Shown in pieces: positions 49,006-57,951 of a DNA stretch of 64,000 bases. Position numbers and translations under genes: made by a program. Under the pieces are notes generated by a model. It saw only the letters and a list, made by a program, of their open reading frames with translations, was not told where the DNA came from and searched no databases. The stretch's first letter is position 1; every line of letters starts with the position of its first letter. This DNA is from Lachnospiraceae bacterium AC2029 (GTDB taxonomy: Bacteria; Bacillota; Clostridia; Lachnospirales; Lachnospiraceae), in contig JNLK01000001.1 in the NCBI GenBank assembly GCA_000703065.1, forward strand, positions 3,370,001 through 3,434,000, in the 5' to 3' direction.

Positions 49006-50181
49006 TCAACATAGCATATGAGGAATCGGCGATGTAAAATACTTTTCCGCAGGCAATGGGATAATATTCCCACCACAGGAAGAGCATTTACACACATCTT
49101 TGTTGTAAAGCAACTTGATAATATCCGGTGCATCAAGATTCTTAAGCCGTGATATGTATTGCCTGCATCCCAATAGGTTGCGGCATAAGGTTATCTTCCT
49201 GCTTTTGTTGCGTGATGACAGCAATCCATAATGCCGTATTCGGACGAAACGTTTGGGAGGAACATGCATCAAGAACCTGCGAATGAATTCTTCTCCGGAA
49301 AGACTAAGTTCTTTCCACTGACCATGGTTCTTGTAATCTTTAACCGTAAATGTAACGGTTGAATCAGTCATGCATTTAATACGATAGTTGCTTATGGCTA
49401 TACGGTGGGTGTACTTGCCAAGATATTTGATCACGGATTCAGCACCCTTAAAAGGTTTTTTGCAATAAGGAATCCATTCTTTGGCATAGCAAGTATCCAA
49501 AAGTTCCTTGAAAACATAATGATTTTTAAGCGGTTCCGCTGTGCCATGGAATTCCAGCTTTCCATCTGACCAAAGCTGTTTTAATTCCGCGAGATACTTA
49601 CCGCGGAATACTTTCGAGATAACCTTGATGGGAAGAAAGAAATCTTCTCCGTTATCCTTCCAATGATTCTTAGGATCAAGTCCTCCGCCAAGTACTATGG
49701 AGTGTATATGCGGATGGAAATTCATCTCGCTCCCCCAGGTATGAAGGATACATATATAGCCTATGTCGGATCCGAGATGTTTTTTATCTGACGCCAGCTC
49801 ACTTAAGGTATCGGATGCAGCGTGGTACAGAGCGTTGTAAAGAAGCTTCTGGTTGCTGTATATGACTGGATTCAGCTCTTCCGGAACAGTAAAGACTACA
49901 TGAAAGTATGGTGCATCCAAGACATCCTCTCTGCGGGCATCTACCCACTTTTCCTTCGGGAATTCCTGGCACATGGGACAACACCTATCCCGGCAGGAAT
50001 TATAATGGATAGAAACGCAGCCACAGTCTTCACATACGCTTATGTTTACGCCAAAGGCACCTGTCTTGCAATTCATGATGTGATAAGCGGCTTTTCTCTG
50101 AACTGCGGAAAGTACATGACTTTTTTCATAAGAAGGATAAAAGCGATTGAACACATCCTGAATTGTACAGTCGGCGCTCAT
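49006..50181 (-). CDS. IS91-family transposase, left copy
   Basis: The 391-residue protein has an N-terminal zinc-binding region (CEDCGCVSIHYNSCRDRCC) and the HUH motif MNFHPHIHSIVLGGGLD, then KYTHRIAISNYRI and the catalytic region with VPPKRFVRIRHYG. These are features of IS91/Y2-type rolling-circle transposases. It overlaps the recombinase gene start by ATGA. It has six more C-terminal residues than the right copy. Confidence 0.92.
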   Translation of the reverse strand: MSADCTIQDVFNRFYPSYEKSHVLSAVQRKAAYHIMNCKTGAFGVNISVCEDCGCVSIHYNSCRDRCCPMCQEFPKEKWVDARREDVLDAPYFHVVFTVPEELNPVIYSNQKLLYNALYHAASDTLSELASDKKHLGSDIGYICILHTWGSEMNFHPHIHSIVLGGGLDPKNHWKDNGEDFFLPIKVISKVFRGKYLAELKQLWSDGKLEFHGTAEPLKNHYVFKELLDTCYAKEWIPYCKKPFKGAESVIKYLGKYTHRIAISNYRIKCMTDSTVTFTVKDYKNHGQWKELSLSGEEFIRRFLMHVPPKRFVRIRHYGLLSSRNKSRKITLCRNLLGCRQYISRLKNLDAPDIIKLLYNKDVCKCSSCGGNIIPLPAEKYFTSPIPHMLC

Positions 50182-51026
50182 GCTTCGTCACCCCTCGGAT
50201 TATCAAAAGGACTGCGAATTCCAAGCAGACTCTTGTTGCTGACATGGATATATACTTCTGTAGATCTCGGGTCCACATGTCCGAGCAGTGCCTGAATATA
50301 TTTAATGTCAACACCGTTTTCAAACAGATGGCTGGCAAAACTGTGTCGGCAACAATGACTGGAGACATGTCTGGTAATGCCGGCTCTGGCTGCACTTTTT
50401 TTAAAGTACTGGTTGATACTGTTCTTATTCAGATACGTCCCGGTCCATGAACTGGGGAAGAGAATGCCTCTGGGTTTTCCGCACTTAAACCAGTATTCGG
50501 TCAGGAGATCGAGGTTACGGTCAGAGAGGATCGTATACCGATCCCTCCTGCTCTTGCTTTCGCGGACATGGATAGTCCTGTTGGTGCGAGATATATTGTC
50601 ATAATGAAGATGTACAACTTCCGACACTCTCAGGCCGGAAGAATACATGGTAGCGATGATCGCTTTGTGTTTAAGATTAGGCGTATGGTCTATGATACTC
50701 TGTATCTCCTCCCTTGACAGGACCGTGGGCAGGGTATGATCCAGCTTCATTCTGGGGATATCCTCATCGTCCCAGTTCATCTTCAGGATCCGTTTATAGA
50801 AGAAGCGGATCGAAGAATGATAATGGTTATAAGTCTGGGGAGCCAGTCCGCTAAGTCGTTTTTCAGTAAGGAACGCTTCAACGTCGTCTGTTGTAAGAGA
50901 GGAAATGTCTTTGTTAACAATGCGCAGGAAATAATCTACAGAGTTGCAGTAAGCATCAATCGTAGATTCCTTCAGGTTCCGCTTCTGTGCTTCATTGCGG
51001 ATCTGAGCAAAAATATCTTCGTACAT
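50178..51026 (-). CDS. Tyrosine recombinase of IS91-like element, left copy
   Basis: The 282-residue XerC/D-like protein has a core-binding domain (FLTEKRLSGLAPQTYNHYHS) and catalytic residues Arg in YSSGLRVSEVVHLH, HCCRHSFASHLFENG (His-x-x-Arg) and the Tyr in LGHVDPRSTEVYIHVS. It is encoded directly before the IS91-type transposase, an association known in Firmicutes IS91-like elements. AAGGAGG precedes the ATG. Confidence 0.92.
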   Translation of the reverse strand: MYEDIFAQIRNEAQKRNLKESTIDAYCNSVDYFLRIVNKDISSLTTDDVEAFLTEKRLSGLAPQTYNHYHSSIRFFYKRILKMNWDDEDIPRMKLDHTLPTVLSREEIQSIIDHTPNLKHKAIIATMYSSGLRVSEVVHLHYDNISRTNRTIHVRESKSRRDRYTILSDRNLDLLTEYWFKCGKPRGILFPSSWTGTYLNKNSINQYFKKSAARAGITRHVSSHCCRHSFASHLFENGVDIKYIQALLGHVDPRSTEVYIHVSNKSLLGIRSPFDNPRGDEA

Positions 51027-51351
51027 AAAAACCTCCTTGAAAGTAGTGTTTACAGAGACAACTACCCATCAGGAGGTGCATTGGCATCATAATTCCGGTT
51101 GCGGAAGACGCCTGAAAATGTTATTCTTTTCATAGGCAGTGGGGCTTTCCGTATTTATTTGTTTTGTGTGGTAACTTAACAATATCGGATTACGAAAAGA
51201 ATTTCCACTGCTTTTTATTTTTCAATAAAGTAAAACTGCGCCATAGCCCTGGCAGGCCATCGCGCAGCGATTTTGTTCAATCGGGATTTATCTTAGAGAT
51301 AATTGATGGACGAGAATTACTAGAATATATGACAATGAATAAGGGGAAGAT

Positions 51352-52218
51352 ATGTGGCTGATCATGGCGGCTTTGTCCGCGCTCTTTGCCGGACTTACGG
51401 CGATACTTGCGAAATGCGGGATCAAAAAGACAGATTCAGACGTGGCGACTGCTCTGCGGACGGTCGTTGTCCTCCTTTTTGCCTGGATCATGGTGTTTAT
51501 CGTTGGCTCTGCTGGAACGATCACGGAAATATCGGCAAAATCTATCCTCTTCTTAATTCTGTCCGGCTTTGCGACAGGAGCCTCGTGGATCTGCTATTTT
51601 AAAGCCCTGTCCGTCGGCGATGTGAACAAGGTCGTTCCCGTCGACAAATCCAGCACGGTTCTGACAGTGCTTATCGCAATCATCCTTTTCAGTGAGACAG
51701 AACATCTGGCGGTCAAGCTGATCGGTACTGCACTTCTTGCGGCAGGCGTGTTTCTGATGATCGAAAAGAAGAAAACTGAAGCAAAGGACACAAAGAGCAC
51801 GTGGCTGCCCTACGCGATCGGTTCCGCTGTTTTTGCTGCCCTGACCTCTATTCTGGGAAAGATCGGCATAACGGATGTAGAATCAAATCTCGGGACGGCA
51901 ATCCGTACTGGTGTTGTTCTTGTTATGGCTTGGCTGATCGTCTTCGTTAAAGGCAAAGGCGCTGAACTGAAAAATACTGATTCCAAAGAACTTGTATTCA
52001 TAGCTCTGTCCGGGATTGCCACAGGTGCATCATGGCTCTGTTACTATTACTCCATACAGAACGGCGTCGTCAGCGTTGTCGTACCGATCGATAAGCTCAG
52101 CATTATCGTTTCTGTCGCTTTTTCCTATTTCGTATTCAAAGAAAAGTTGAGCAGAAAGGCGCTTGCCGGGTTGATTCTGATTGTTGTCGGCACTTTGGCG
52201 ATGGCGATCTGGGCATAG
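51352..52218 (+). CDS. EamA/DMT-family transporter
   Basis: The 288-residue protein has ten hydrophobic segments in two homologous halves, with matching motifs SGFATGASWICYFKALSVGD and SGIATGASWLCYYYSIQNGV, and VPVDKSS / VPIDKLS after each. This is the EamA drug/metabolite transporter pattern. It is cargo between the inverted IS91-like copies. The substrate is unknown; export of a small metabolite or drug is typical. Confidence 0.9.
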   Translation: MWLIMAALSALFAGLTAILAKCGIKKTDSDVATALRTVVVLLFAWIMVFIVGSAGTITEISAKSILFLILSGFATGASWICYFKALSVGDVNKVVPVDKSSTVLTVLIAIILFSETEHLAVKLIGTALLAAGVFLMIEKKKTEAKDTKSTWLPYAIGSAVFAALTSILGKIGITDVESNLGTAIRTGVVLVMAWLIVFVKGKGAELKNTDSKELVFIALSGIATGASWLCYYYSIQNGVVSVVVPIDKLSIIVSVAFSYFVFKEKLSRKALAGLILIVVGTLAMAIWA

Positions 52219-52259
52219 GAAACAAATAACGGCAAATTTAGGTTTATGGAGGAAAAACA

Positions 52260-52745
52260 ATGCGACGTAGTGATAGAGAGGTTACAAAGTTCTCAGACAT
52301 AATTGCAATAATTGAAAAATGTGATGTGTGCAGACTTGCTTTGAATGATGAGGATTATCCATATATACTGCCACTTAACTTTGGAATCAATATTACAGAG
52401 GATAATAATTTAGAACTTTATTTCCATGGAGCATCAGAGGGAACAAAACTCAAACTAATTGCAAAAGATAATCGGGCAAGTTTTGAAATGGATTGTGAAC
52501 ATAATTTGGTATCGGAAATTGAACGTGGAAGCTGCACAATGGAATATCAAAGTGTGATTGGGCATGGACATATCGAGATGATACCTGATGAAGAAAAGTA
52601 TAATGCCTTGTGTATTTTAATGAAGCATTATCACATGGAGCATTTTCCATTCAATAAGGCTGTCATGCCTCGAACAACAGTTTACAAACTAGTTGTAGAA
52701 CATATGACTGGGAAAATAAGGCTAAAAAGAAACGATAAGCATTAA
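52260..52745 (+). CDS. Pyridoxamine-5'-phosphate-oxidase-like flavoprotein (Nim-like)
   Basis: The 161-residue protein opens MRRSDREVTKFSDIIAIIEK and has YPYILPLNFGINI, LELYFHGASEGTKLKLIAK and CTMEYQSVIGHGHIEMI. This is the split-barrel FMN family that includes nitroimidazole-reductase NimA proteins. Most family members do not confer resistance, so a drug link is not established. AT-richer than the EamA gene next to it. GGAGG lies before the ATG. It is cargo of the inverted IS91-like pair. Confidence 0.83.
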   Translation: MRRSDREVTKFSDIIAIIEKCDVCRLALNDEDYPYILPLNFGINITEDNNLELYFHGASEGTKLKLIAKDNRASFEMDCEHNLVSEIERGSCTMEYQSVIGHGHIEMIPDEEKYNALCILMKHYHMEHFPFNKAVMPRTTVYKLVVEHMTGKIRLKRNDKH

Positions 52746-53009
52746 ATTCGGATTGAACAAAATCGCTGCGCGATGGCCTGCCAAGGCTGTAGCGCAGTTT
52801 TGCTTTATTGATATAAAAAAGCAGTGGAAATACTCTTCATAATTCGGTATTGTTAAGTTACCACACAAAACAACTGAATACGGAGAGCCCCACTGCCTAT
52901 GAAAAGAATAGCATTTTTAAGCGTCTTCCGCAATCGGAATTATGATGCCAACGCACCTCCTGATAGGTAGTTGTCACTGCAAAACAACTACTTTGAAGGA
53001 GGTTTCATT

Positions 53010-53858
53010 ATGTATGATAATATTTTTGCCCAGATCCGCATTGAAGCTGAAAAGCGGAACCTGAAGGATTCTACAATTGATGCTTACTGCAATGCTGTAG
53101 GCTATTTTTTACGCACTGTAAATAAGGAAGTTACTATCCTAACGACGGATGATGTCGATGCATTTCTCACAGAAAAGAGGCTATGTGGCCTGGCTCCCCA
53201 AACCTACAACCACTATCATTCCTCGATCCGGTTCTTCTACAAGCGGATACTGAAGATGAACTGGGATGATGAGGACATCCCCAGAATGAAACTTGATCGC
53301 TCGCTTCCAACAGTTCTGTCCAGGGAAGAAATGCAGCGCATCATTGATGCAACACCGAATCTTAAACATAAGGCGATTATAGCCACGATGTATTCATCCG
53401 GATTAAGAGTGTCTGAAGTCGCTCATCTTCATTATGATGACATATCCCGCTCCAAAAAGACCATTCATATCCGTGAAAGCAAGAGCAGGCATGACCGGTA
53501 TACGATCCTTTCCGACCGAAACCTTGATCTTTTGACAGAGTACTGGTTCAAGTGCGGCAGGCCCAGGAACATTCTTTTCCCCAGTTCTTGGACCGGCACC
53601 TATCTTGATACGAACAGCATCAACCAGTACTTCAAAAAAAGCGCGGCCAAGGCTGGCATTACTCGACATGTTTCCAGTCATTGCTGCCGCCACAGCTTTG
53701 CTAGCCATCTGTTTGAAAGTGGCGTTGACATCAAATACATCCAAGCGCTGCTCGGCCATGTAGATCCCAAATCCACCGAGGTATATATCCATGTCAGCAA
53801 CAAGGCGCTTCTCGGTATTCGTAGTCCTTTTGACACTTTGGAAGGCGGTGAAGCATGA
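53010..53858 (+). CDS. Tyrosine recombinase of IS91-like element, right copy
   Basis: The 282 residues are colinear with the left copy: FLTEKRLCGLAPQTYNHYHS, YSSGLRVSEVAHLH, HCCRHSFASHLFESG and LGHVDPKSTEVYIHVS. All catalytic residues are present. ATG 53010 corresponds to the left start and follows AAGGAGG. Its stop overlaps the transposase start by ATGA. Confidence 0.92.
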   Translation: MYDNIFAQIRIEAEKRNLKDSTIDAYCNAVGYFLRTVNKEVTILTTDDVDAFLTEKRLCGLAPQTYNHYHSSIRFFYKRILKMNWDDEDIPRMKLDRSLPTVLSREEMQRIIDATPNLKHKAIIATMYSSGLRVSEVAHLHYDDISRSKKTIHIRESKSRHDRYTILSDRNLDLLTEYWFKCGRPRNILFPSSWTGTYLDTNSINQYFKKSAAKAGITRHVSSHCCRHSFASHLFESGVDIKYIQALLGHVDPKSTEVYIHVSNKALLGIRSPFDTLEGGEA

Positions 53859-55012
53859 GTACTGAATGTACCATTCAGGATGTCTTCCAGCGCTTTTATC
53901 AGGATTACGAAAAGAACCATGCTCTGTCTGGGGCTCAGCGGAAGGCAGCTTATCACATCATGAACTGCAAGACCGGTGCCTTCGGTGTCAACATAAGTGT
54001 GTGTGAGGATTGCGGTTGCATTTCCGTCCATTACAATTCGTGTCGTGACCGATGCTGTCCCATGTGCCAGGAGTTTCCAAAAGAAAAGTGGGTAGACGCA
54101 CGCCGGGAGGATGTGCTGGACACTCCATACTTCCACGTGGTTTTCACTGTTCCAGAAGAACTGAACCCTGTCATCTACAGCAATCAGAAACTTCTTTACA
54201 ACGCCCTTTATCATGCTTCATCTGCTACACTCTGTGAACTGGCTTCTGACAATAAGTATCTCGGCGCCAATATCGGATACATTTGTATCCTCCACACTTG
54301 GGGCAGTGAAATGAATTTTCATCCGCATATTCATGCGATTGTCCTTGGCGGCGGTCTTGATCCCAATAATCACTGGAAGGATAACGGAGAGGAGTTCTTT
54401 CTTCCGATTCGTGTTATTTCACGTTTGTTCCGCGGTAAATATCTGGCGGAACTGAAGAAACTGTGGGAAGACGATAAGCTTGAGTTTCATGGAACAGCTG
54501 AGCCCTATCGCAATCATTATGTTTTCAAAGAACTTATAGATTCCTGTTACAGCAGGGAATGGATTCCTTATTGTAAAAAGCCTTTTAACGGCGCGGAATC
54601 CGTGATCCGGTACCTGGGAAAATATACCCATAGGATCGCAATCAGCAACTACCGTATAAAAAGCATGACTGACAGCACTGTTACTTTTACCGCCAAGGAC
54701 TACAAGAATCAAGGGCGCTGGAAAGAAGTCGCGATCTCCGGAGAAGAGTTCATTCGACGGTTTCTGATGCATGTCCCGCCCAAAAGGTTCGTCCGGATCC
54801 GGCATTATGGCCTGCTGTCCTCACGTAACAAAAGAAGCAAGATCACTCTATGCCGGAACTTACTGGGCAGTAAGAAGTATCTATCCAGGCTCAAGGATTT
54901 GGAGGCACCGGCGATCATCCGCTTTCTTTACAATAAGGATGTCTGCAAGTGCTCATCCTGTGGTGGGAAGATCATTCCACTTAATGCTGAACGATACTAT
55001 CTACTCTGTTGA
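53855..55012 (+). CDS. IS91-family transposase, right copy
   Basis: The 385-residue protein is colinear with the left copy, including CEDCGCISVHYNSCRDRCC, MNFHPHIHAIVLGGGLD and the region KYTHRIAISNYRI. Differences concentrate in the first 25 residues and at the C-terminus. It appears intact. It is in inverted orientation relative to the left copy. Confidence 0.92.
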   Translation: MSTECTIQDVFQRFYQDYEKNHALSGAQRKAAYHIMNCKTGAFGVNISVCEDCGCISVHYNSCRDRCCPMCQEFPKEKWVDARREDVLDTPYFHVVFTVPEELNPVIYSNQKLLYNALYHASSATLCELASDNKYLGANIGYICILHTWGSEMNFHPHIHAIVLGGGLDPNNHWKDNGEEFFLPIRVISRLFRGKYLAELKKLWEDDKLEFHGTAEPYRNHYVFKELIDSCYSREWIPYCKKPFNGAESVIRYLGKYTHRIAISNYRIKSMTDSTVTFTAKDYKNQGRWKEVAISGEEFIRRFLMHVPPKRFVRIRHYGLLSSRNKRSKITLCRNLLGSKKYLSRLKDLEAPAIIRFLYNKDVCKCSSCGGKIIPLNAERYYLLC

Positions 55013-55306
55013 TACGCAAAAAACTGAATACGGATTCTCCCGAAGCCTGATGAAGGCTTGTTTCTGCTGCATTGATTTCCGTTTTTTCGCATAAAACGGT
55101 ACAGTTTTCAGAGAATCCGTGCTAAACTTTGGGTAGAAGCGGTCCGATTGAAAGCCCATATATAATTGCTCCGTGGACGCGCTTTGTTCAACCAGGAAAA
55201 ATCGAAATTGATGCAAACGAAAGGGCAGTTATCGAATAGTTTTAGGCTGCTTTTTCGTTTGCACCACCTTCGATTCTTTCCTTAACGATTTGGCAGAGGT
55301 ATTGGT

Positions 55307-55894
55307 ATGAAAGTGTTTATTGTATATTGCCATCCTTCAAAAGATAGTTTTACGAATGTTGTATATAAATCTTTTGAACGAGGTTTAAGAGATGCAGGTC
55401 ATGAGATTATTATTTCTGATTTATATGAAATGAATTTTAAAACGGATATAAGTGAAGAAGAATATTTACGAGAAACCTATTACAGAGCTGATGGAATAAA
55501 ATCAAAAGATGTTTTGATTGAACAGGAAAAAATACAGAACAGTGATGCAATTGTGTTTATTTATCCTGTATTTTGGACAGAAGCACCCGCAAAGCTTGTG
55601 GGTTGGTTTGATCGGATTTGGACAACAGGATTTGCTTATAAGCCAGATCCTACTATGAAGCTTCTTGAAAAAGCATTATTTATAGTTTGTGCAGGAAAAT
55701 CAATGGAATCTCTCATTGAAACAGGGGAAAAGAGTGCTATGGAAACAGTAATGTTGGGAGATAGAATTCGTGATAGAGCAAAAGAGAAAGAAATGGTTAT
55801 TTTTGATAGTATGACGCATTGGAATGAAGAAGCACGAAGTGAGAATATTGCTCGACATCTTTCCAAGGCGTATGAAATGGGTATAAAATTTTGA
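55307..55894 (+). CDS. NAD(P)H-dependent quinone reductase-like flavoprotein
   Basis: The 195-residue protein has the flavodoxin-like start VFIVYCHPSKDSFTNVVYKS, then IVFIYPVFWTEAPAKLVGWF and DRIWTTGFAYKPDPT. These match the KefF/NQO1-type family that reduces quinones or nitro compounds with FMN/FAD. The gene is AT-rich compared with neighbours, suggesting separate acquisition. AGAGG lies before the ATG. It starts 16 bp after the transposon end. Confidence 0.88.
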   Translation: MKVFIVYCHPSKDSFTNVVYKSFERGLRDAGHEIIISDLYEMNFKTDISEEEYLRETYYRADGIKSKDVLIEQEKIQNSDAIVFIYPVFWTEAPAKLVGWFDRIWTTGFAYKPDPTMKLLEKALFIVCAGKSMESLIETGEKSAMETVMLGDRIRDRAKEKEMVIFDSMTHWNEEARSENIARHLSKAYEMGIKF

Positions 55895-55972
55895 GACACT
55901 CAAAACTTCCAGGTTGTCGTGCCGATGTGTTAGGGCGTTATCTCGGAATTGTACAAAGAATGGTGGTGACTG

Positions 55973-56344
55973 ATGAAAGGTAAACGCGAGCCTGAAATGT
56001 GTTTTTGGATGGCACTGTATGGCAAAAATATCAATTTGCCTGGAATCGAGGAATTACTTCAGATAAAACTTGATAATAACCGTATCGGTGTACCTGAAGA
56101 TTTACCGGAAGATTTATCGGAAGATCCGGATGGACCTGTTTTTTATGAAGAAATTGCATGGCTTCTGGATCTGGCGGAAAAAAACAGGAATGAACTTATC
56201 GAGTTGGGAGTTGATTTCTCTGATTCACAGATATGGATGATTTACTATTACGATAAGCAATGCAACATGGAGTTTGATTCTGGCTTGATGGAGCGCATGG
56301 GAAAACTTGGTTTGAAACTCTGTGTTTCTTGTCAGGAAATATAA
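55973..56344 (+). CDS. Small protein, possibly DUF4279-like
   Basis: The 123-residue protein has an acidic middle with a PEDLPEDLSEDPDGP repeat and an end QIWMIYYYDKQCNMEFDSGL followed by LGLKLCVSC. The strand/helix order resembles DUF4279 proteins, a weak match. No function can be assigned. A hairpin cluster follows directly. Confidence 0.5.
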   Translation: MKGKREPEMCFWMALYGKNINLPGIEELLQIKLDNNRIGVPEDLPEDLSEDPDGPVFYEEIAWLLDLAEKNRNELIELGVDFSDSQIWMIYYYDKQCNMEFDSGLMERMGKLGLKLCVSCQEI

Positions 56345-56349
56345 ATTTT

Positions 56350-56411
56350 GTTGCCGCCCAAGGAAGGCGGCAACAAACCCTCGCTTCGCTCGGGCAGTTC
56401 CTTCGGAACTG
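56350..56411 (+). repeat. Hairpin cluster similar to that at 8429
   Basis: GTTGCCGCC-CAAGGAA-GGCGGCAAC (56350-56374) is followed by a CTCGCTTCGCTCGGG element and CAGTTCC-TTC-GGAACTG (56395-56411), then a further TTCCACC-TGA-TGGTGGAA-like hairpin downstream. The order mirrors 8429-8487. Confidence 0.5.
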
Positions 56412-56517
56412 AATGCGTATGGTTCTCGTTCCACCTGATGGTGGAACGGACACGGAACATAAGGATTAACTTTCAGAATAATGCACGATGGTAAGTGCAA
56501 CTAAACATGAGGTAAAA

Positions 56518-57282
56518 ATGTTCAGACTTATTCTTTCAGACTTGGATCACACTTTGTTAAGACAGGACGGGAGCGTTTCTGATGAGACACTTCGCGTATT
56601 GGATGTATGCAGAAAACAAGGTGTTGTTTTCGCAATCGCGACAGCAAGATACTGGATCGGTGCTGAAAAATACATAGATATGTTAAATCCTGACTATGAG
56701 ATAACTACGGACGGAACTCTTATACATTCAGGCCGTGAATGCTTGTATTCCTGCGAGTTTTCAGAAGAAGACACCGAACATATAGTAAGGAGTCTTTTAA
56801 ATGCCGTGCCCGGGTCGGAGATTACCGTTGCCCACGGAAAGACGGTTTACTGGAACAGCCTTCACATCGCCGAATCAGAGAAACTTCATAAGGCTACATA
56901 TAACGATTATTCTGCAGCGCTTAACGTCAAAGCAAATAAGATCGTGGCTGAACTGCCGAATGAGACTATAGCCCGGAAAATAGCAGAACAGTCAGGTTGT
57001 AAACTGCAGTGTTATCGCGGCGAGAAGTGGTATTCTTTCCTTCCTTCAGGTTCCGGAAAGACTGCTGCCATTGAAGCATTGTCCAAGATCAGCGGAATAA
57101 GCATCGAAGATATTGTTGCTTTCGGTGACGACAGCAACGATGTGGAAATGCTGAAGTTGTGCGGAAAAGGAATAGCAGTGGCTAATGCAGTTCCCGCAGC
57201 ATTAGCTGCAGCAGACGATATAACTATGTCAAACGATGAAGATGGCGTGGCTCATTGGCTTAAAGTAAACTGTATCGGATAG
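56518..57282 (+). CDS. HAD-superfamily Cof-type phosphatase
   Basis: The 254-residue protein has motif I LILSDLDHTLLRQDGSVSDE, motif II AIATARYW and motif III/IV Lys then DIVAFGDDSNDVEMLKLCG, the Cof/YbiV-type HAD IIB subclass with a large cap. Members dephosphorylate sugar phosphates or nucleotides such as FMN or PLP. ATG 56518 has GAGG upstream. The substrate is not predictable. Confidence 0.9.
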   Translation: MFRLILSDLDHTLLRQDGSVSDETLRVLDVCRKQGVVFAIATARYWIGAEKYIDMLNPDYEITTDGTLIHSGRECLYSCEFSEEDTEHIVRSLLNAVPGSEITVAHGKTVYWNSLHIAESEKLHKATYNDYSAALNVKANKIVAELPNETIARKIAEQSGCKLQCYRGEKWYSFLPSGSGKTAAIEALSKISGISIEDIVAFGDDSNDVEMLKLCGKGIAVANAVPAALAAADDITMSNDEDGVAHWLKVNCIG

Positions 57283-57335
57283 AACGGAAAATCGGAATAC
57301 AAAACTGTATTAAGAAATCGGTAAGAAAAAAGGAG

Positions 57336-57372
57336 AAGTACTCTGGATAGTATTCAGGGTACTTTTTCTTTT
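57336..57372 (+). terminator. Rho-independent terminator after the HAD gene
   Basis: AAGTACTCTG (57336-57345) pairs with CAGGGTACTT (57355-57364), followed by T-rich sequence. In the rest of 57283-57666 one frame reads DILHGGIAGASYETVRRFG without a start, perhaps a decayed gene I do not recognise; a GCCGCC/GGCGGC hairpin lies at 57633-57651. Confidence 0.75.
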
Positions 57373-57666
57373 ACTTCAAAACGGGAGGGATGATTTTTAT
57401 GAGGAAATGTTCATTTTGATTGGCGGAGATGGTATAATTAAGATGTTGTTGCATGATGGGAGCTAAACGACATTATTTGTTGGGGGATTATGGACGAAAA
57501 AGAGAAACGATAAAGAAGATATACTGCATGGCGGGATTGCTGGGGCTTCGTACGAAACAGTACGGCGATTTGGGTCTGCGGTAAAAGAGCATACGGAAAC
57601 TGAAAGGTGGAAACACTTTCGTTACTATTTGTGCCGCCAGCCCAAGGCGGCGGAATGGAGATTAAT

Positions 57667-57951
57667 ATGATAGTTCAAATATGTGTGGGTTCATCCTGCC
57701 ACTTAAAAGGATCAGAAAAGATTGTTGAACTCTTTCAGAAGGTTATTGAAAATCGCAAACTTGACAACGATATTACATTGGCCGGCAGCTTTTGCACCGG
57801 ACAGTGCAATCGTGTCGGAGTCACGATTACACTAAACGACGATGTTTACACCGGCATAACCCCCGAAACGTTTGAAAGATTCTTTACTGACAAGCTAATG
57901 CCTGCTTTAGAGAAGGAAAGGACGGAGTTCAATGGAGTGTTTGATTCTTAA
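57667..57951 (+). CDS. Thioredoxin-like [2Fe-2S] ferredoxin domain protein (NuoE/HydC-like)
   Basis: The 94-residue protein has Cys ligands in QICVGSSCHLKGSEKIVELF and AGSFCTGQCNRVGVTI (Cys-x4-Cys and Cys-x3-Cys), the [2Fe-2S] thioredoxin-like pattern of NuoE C-terminal domains. The start at 57667 follows GGAGA. It overlaps the sensory hydrogenase gene by 20 bp. It likely delivers electrons to or from that protein. Confidence 0.87.
   Translation: MIVQICVGSSCHLKGSEKIVELFQKVIENRKLDNDITLAGSFCTGQCNRVGVTITLNDDVYTGITPETFERFFTDKLMPALEKERTEFNGVFDS

Larger units (their letters stand above)
48729..55291. mobile_element. Inverted pair of IS91-like elements with cargo (about 6.56 kb)
   Basis: The left arm (48729-51282) and right arm (52751-55291) are inverted copies of about 2.55 kb, each with a tyrosine recombinase and an IS91-type transposase overlapping by ATGA. 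Outer ends match as AAATCGTTAAGGAAAGAATC with a sub-terminal hairpin (GCAAACGAA...TTCGTTTGC); inner ends carry a CTGCGC...GCGCAG hairpin. The 1.47-kb centre holds an EamA transporter and a Nim-like protein. The two arms differ at roughly 10-15% of residues by eye, so they are not a recent duplication of each other. Confidence 0.83.
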
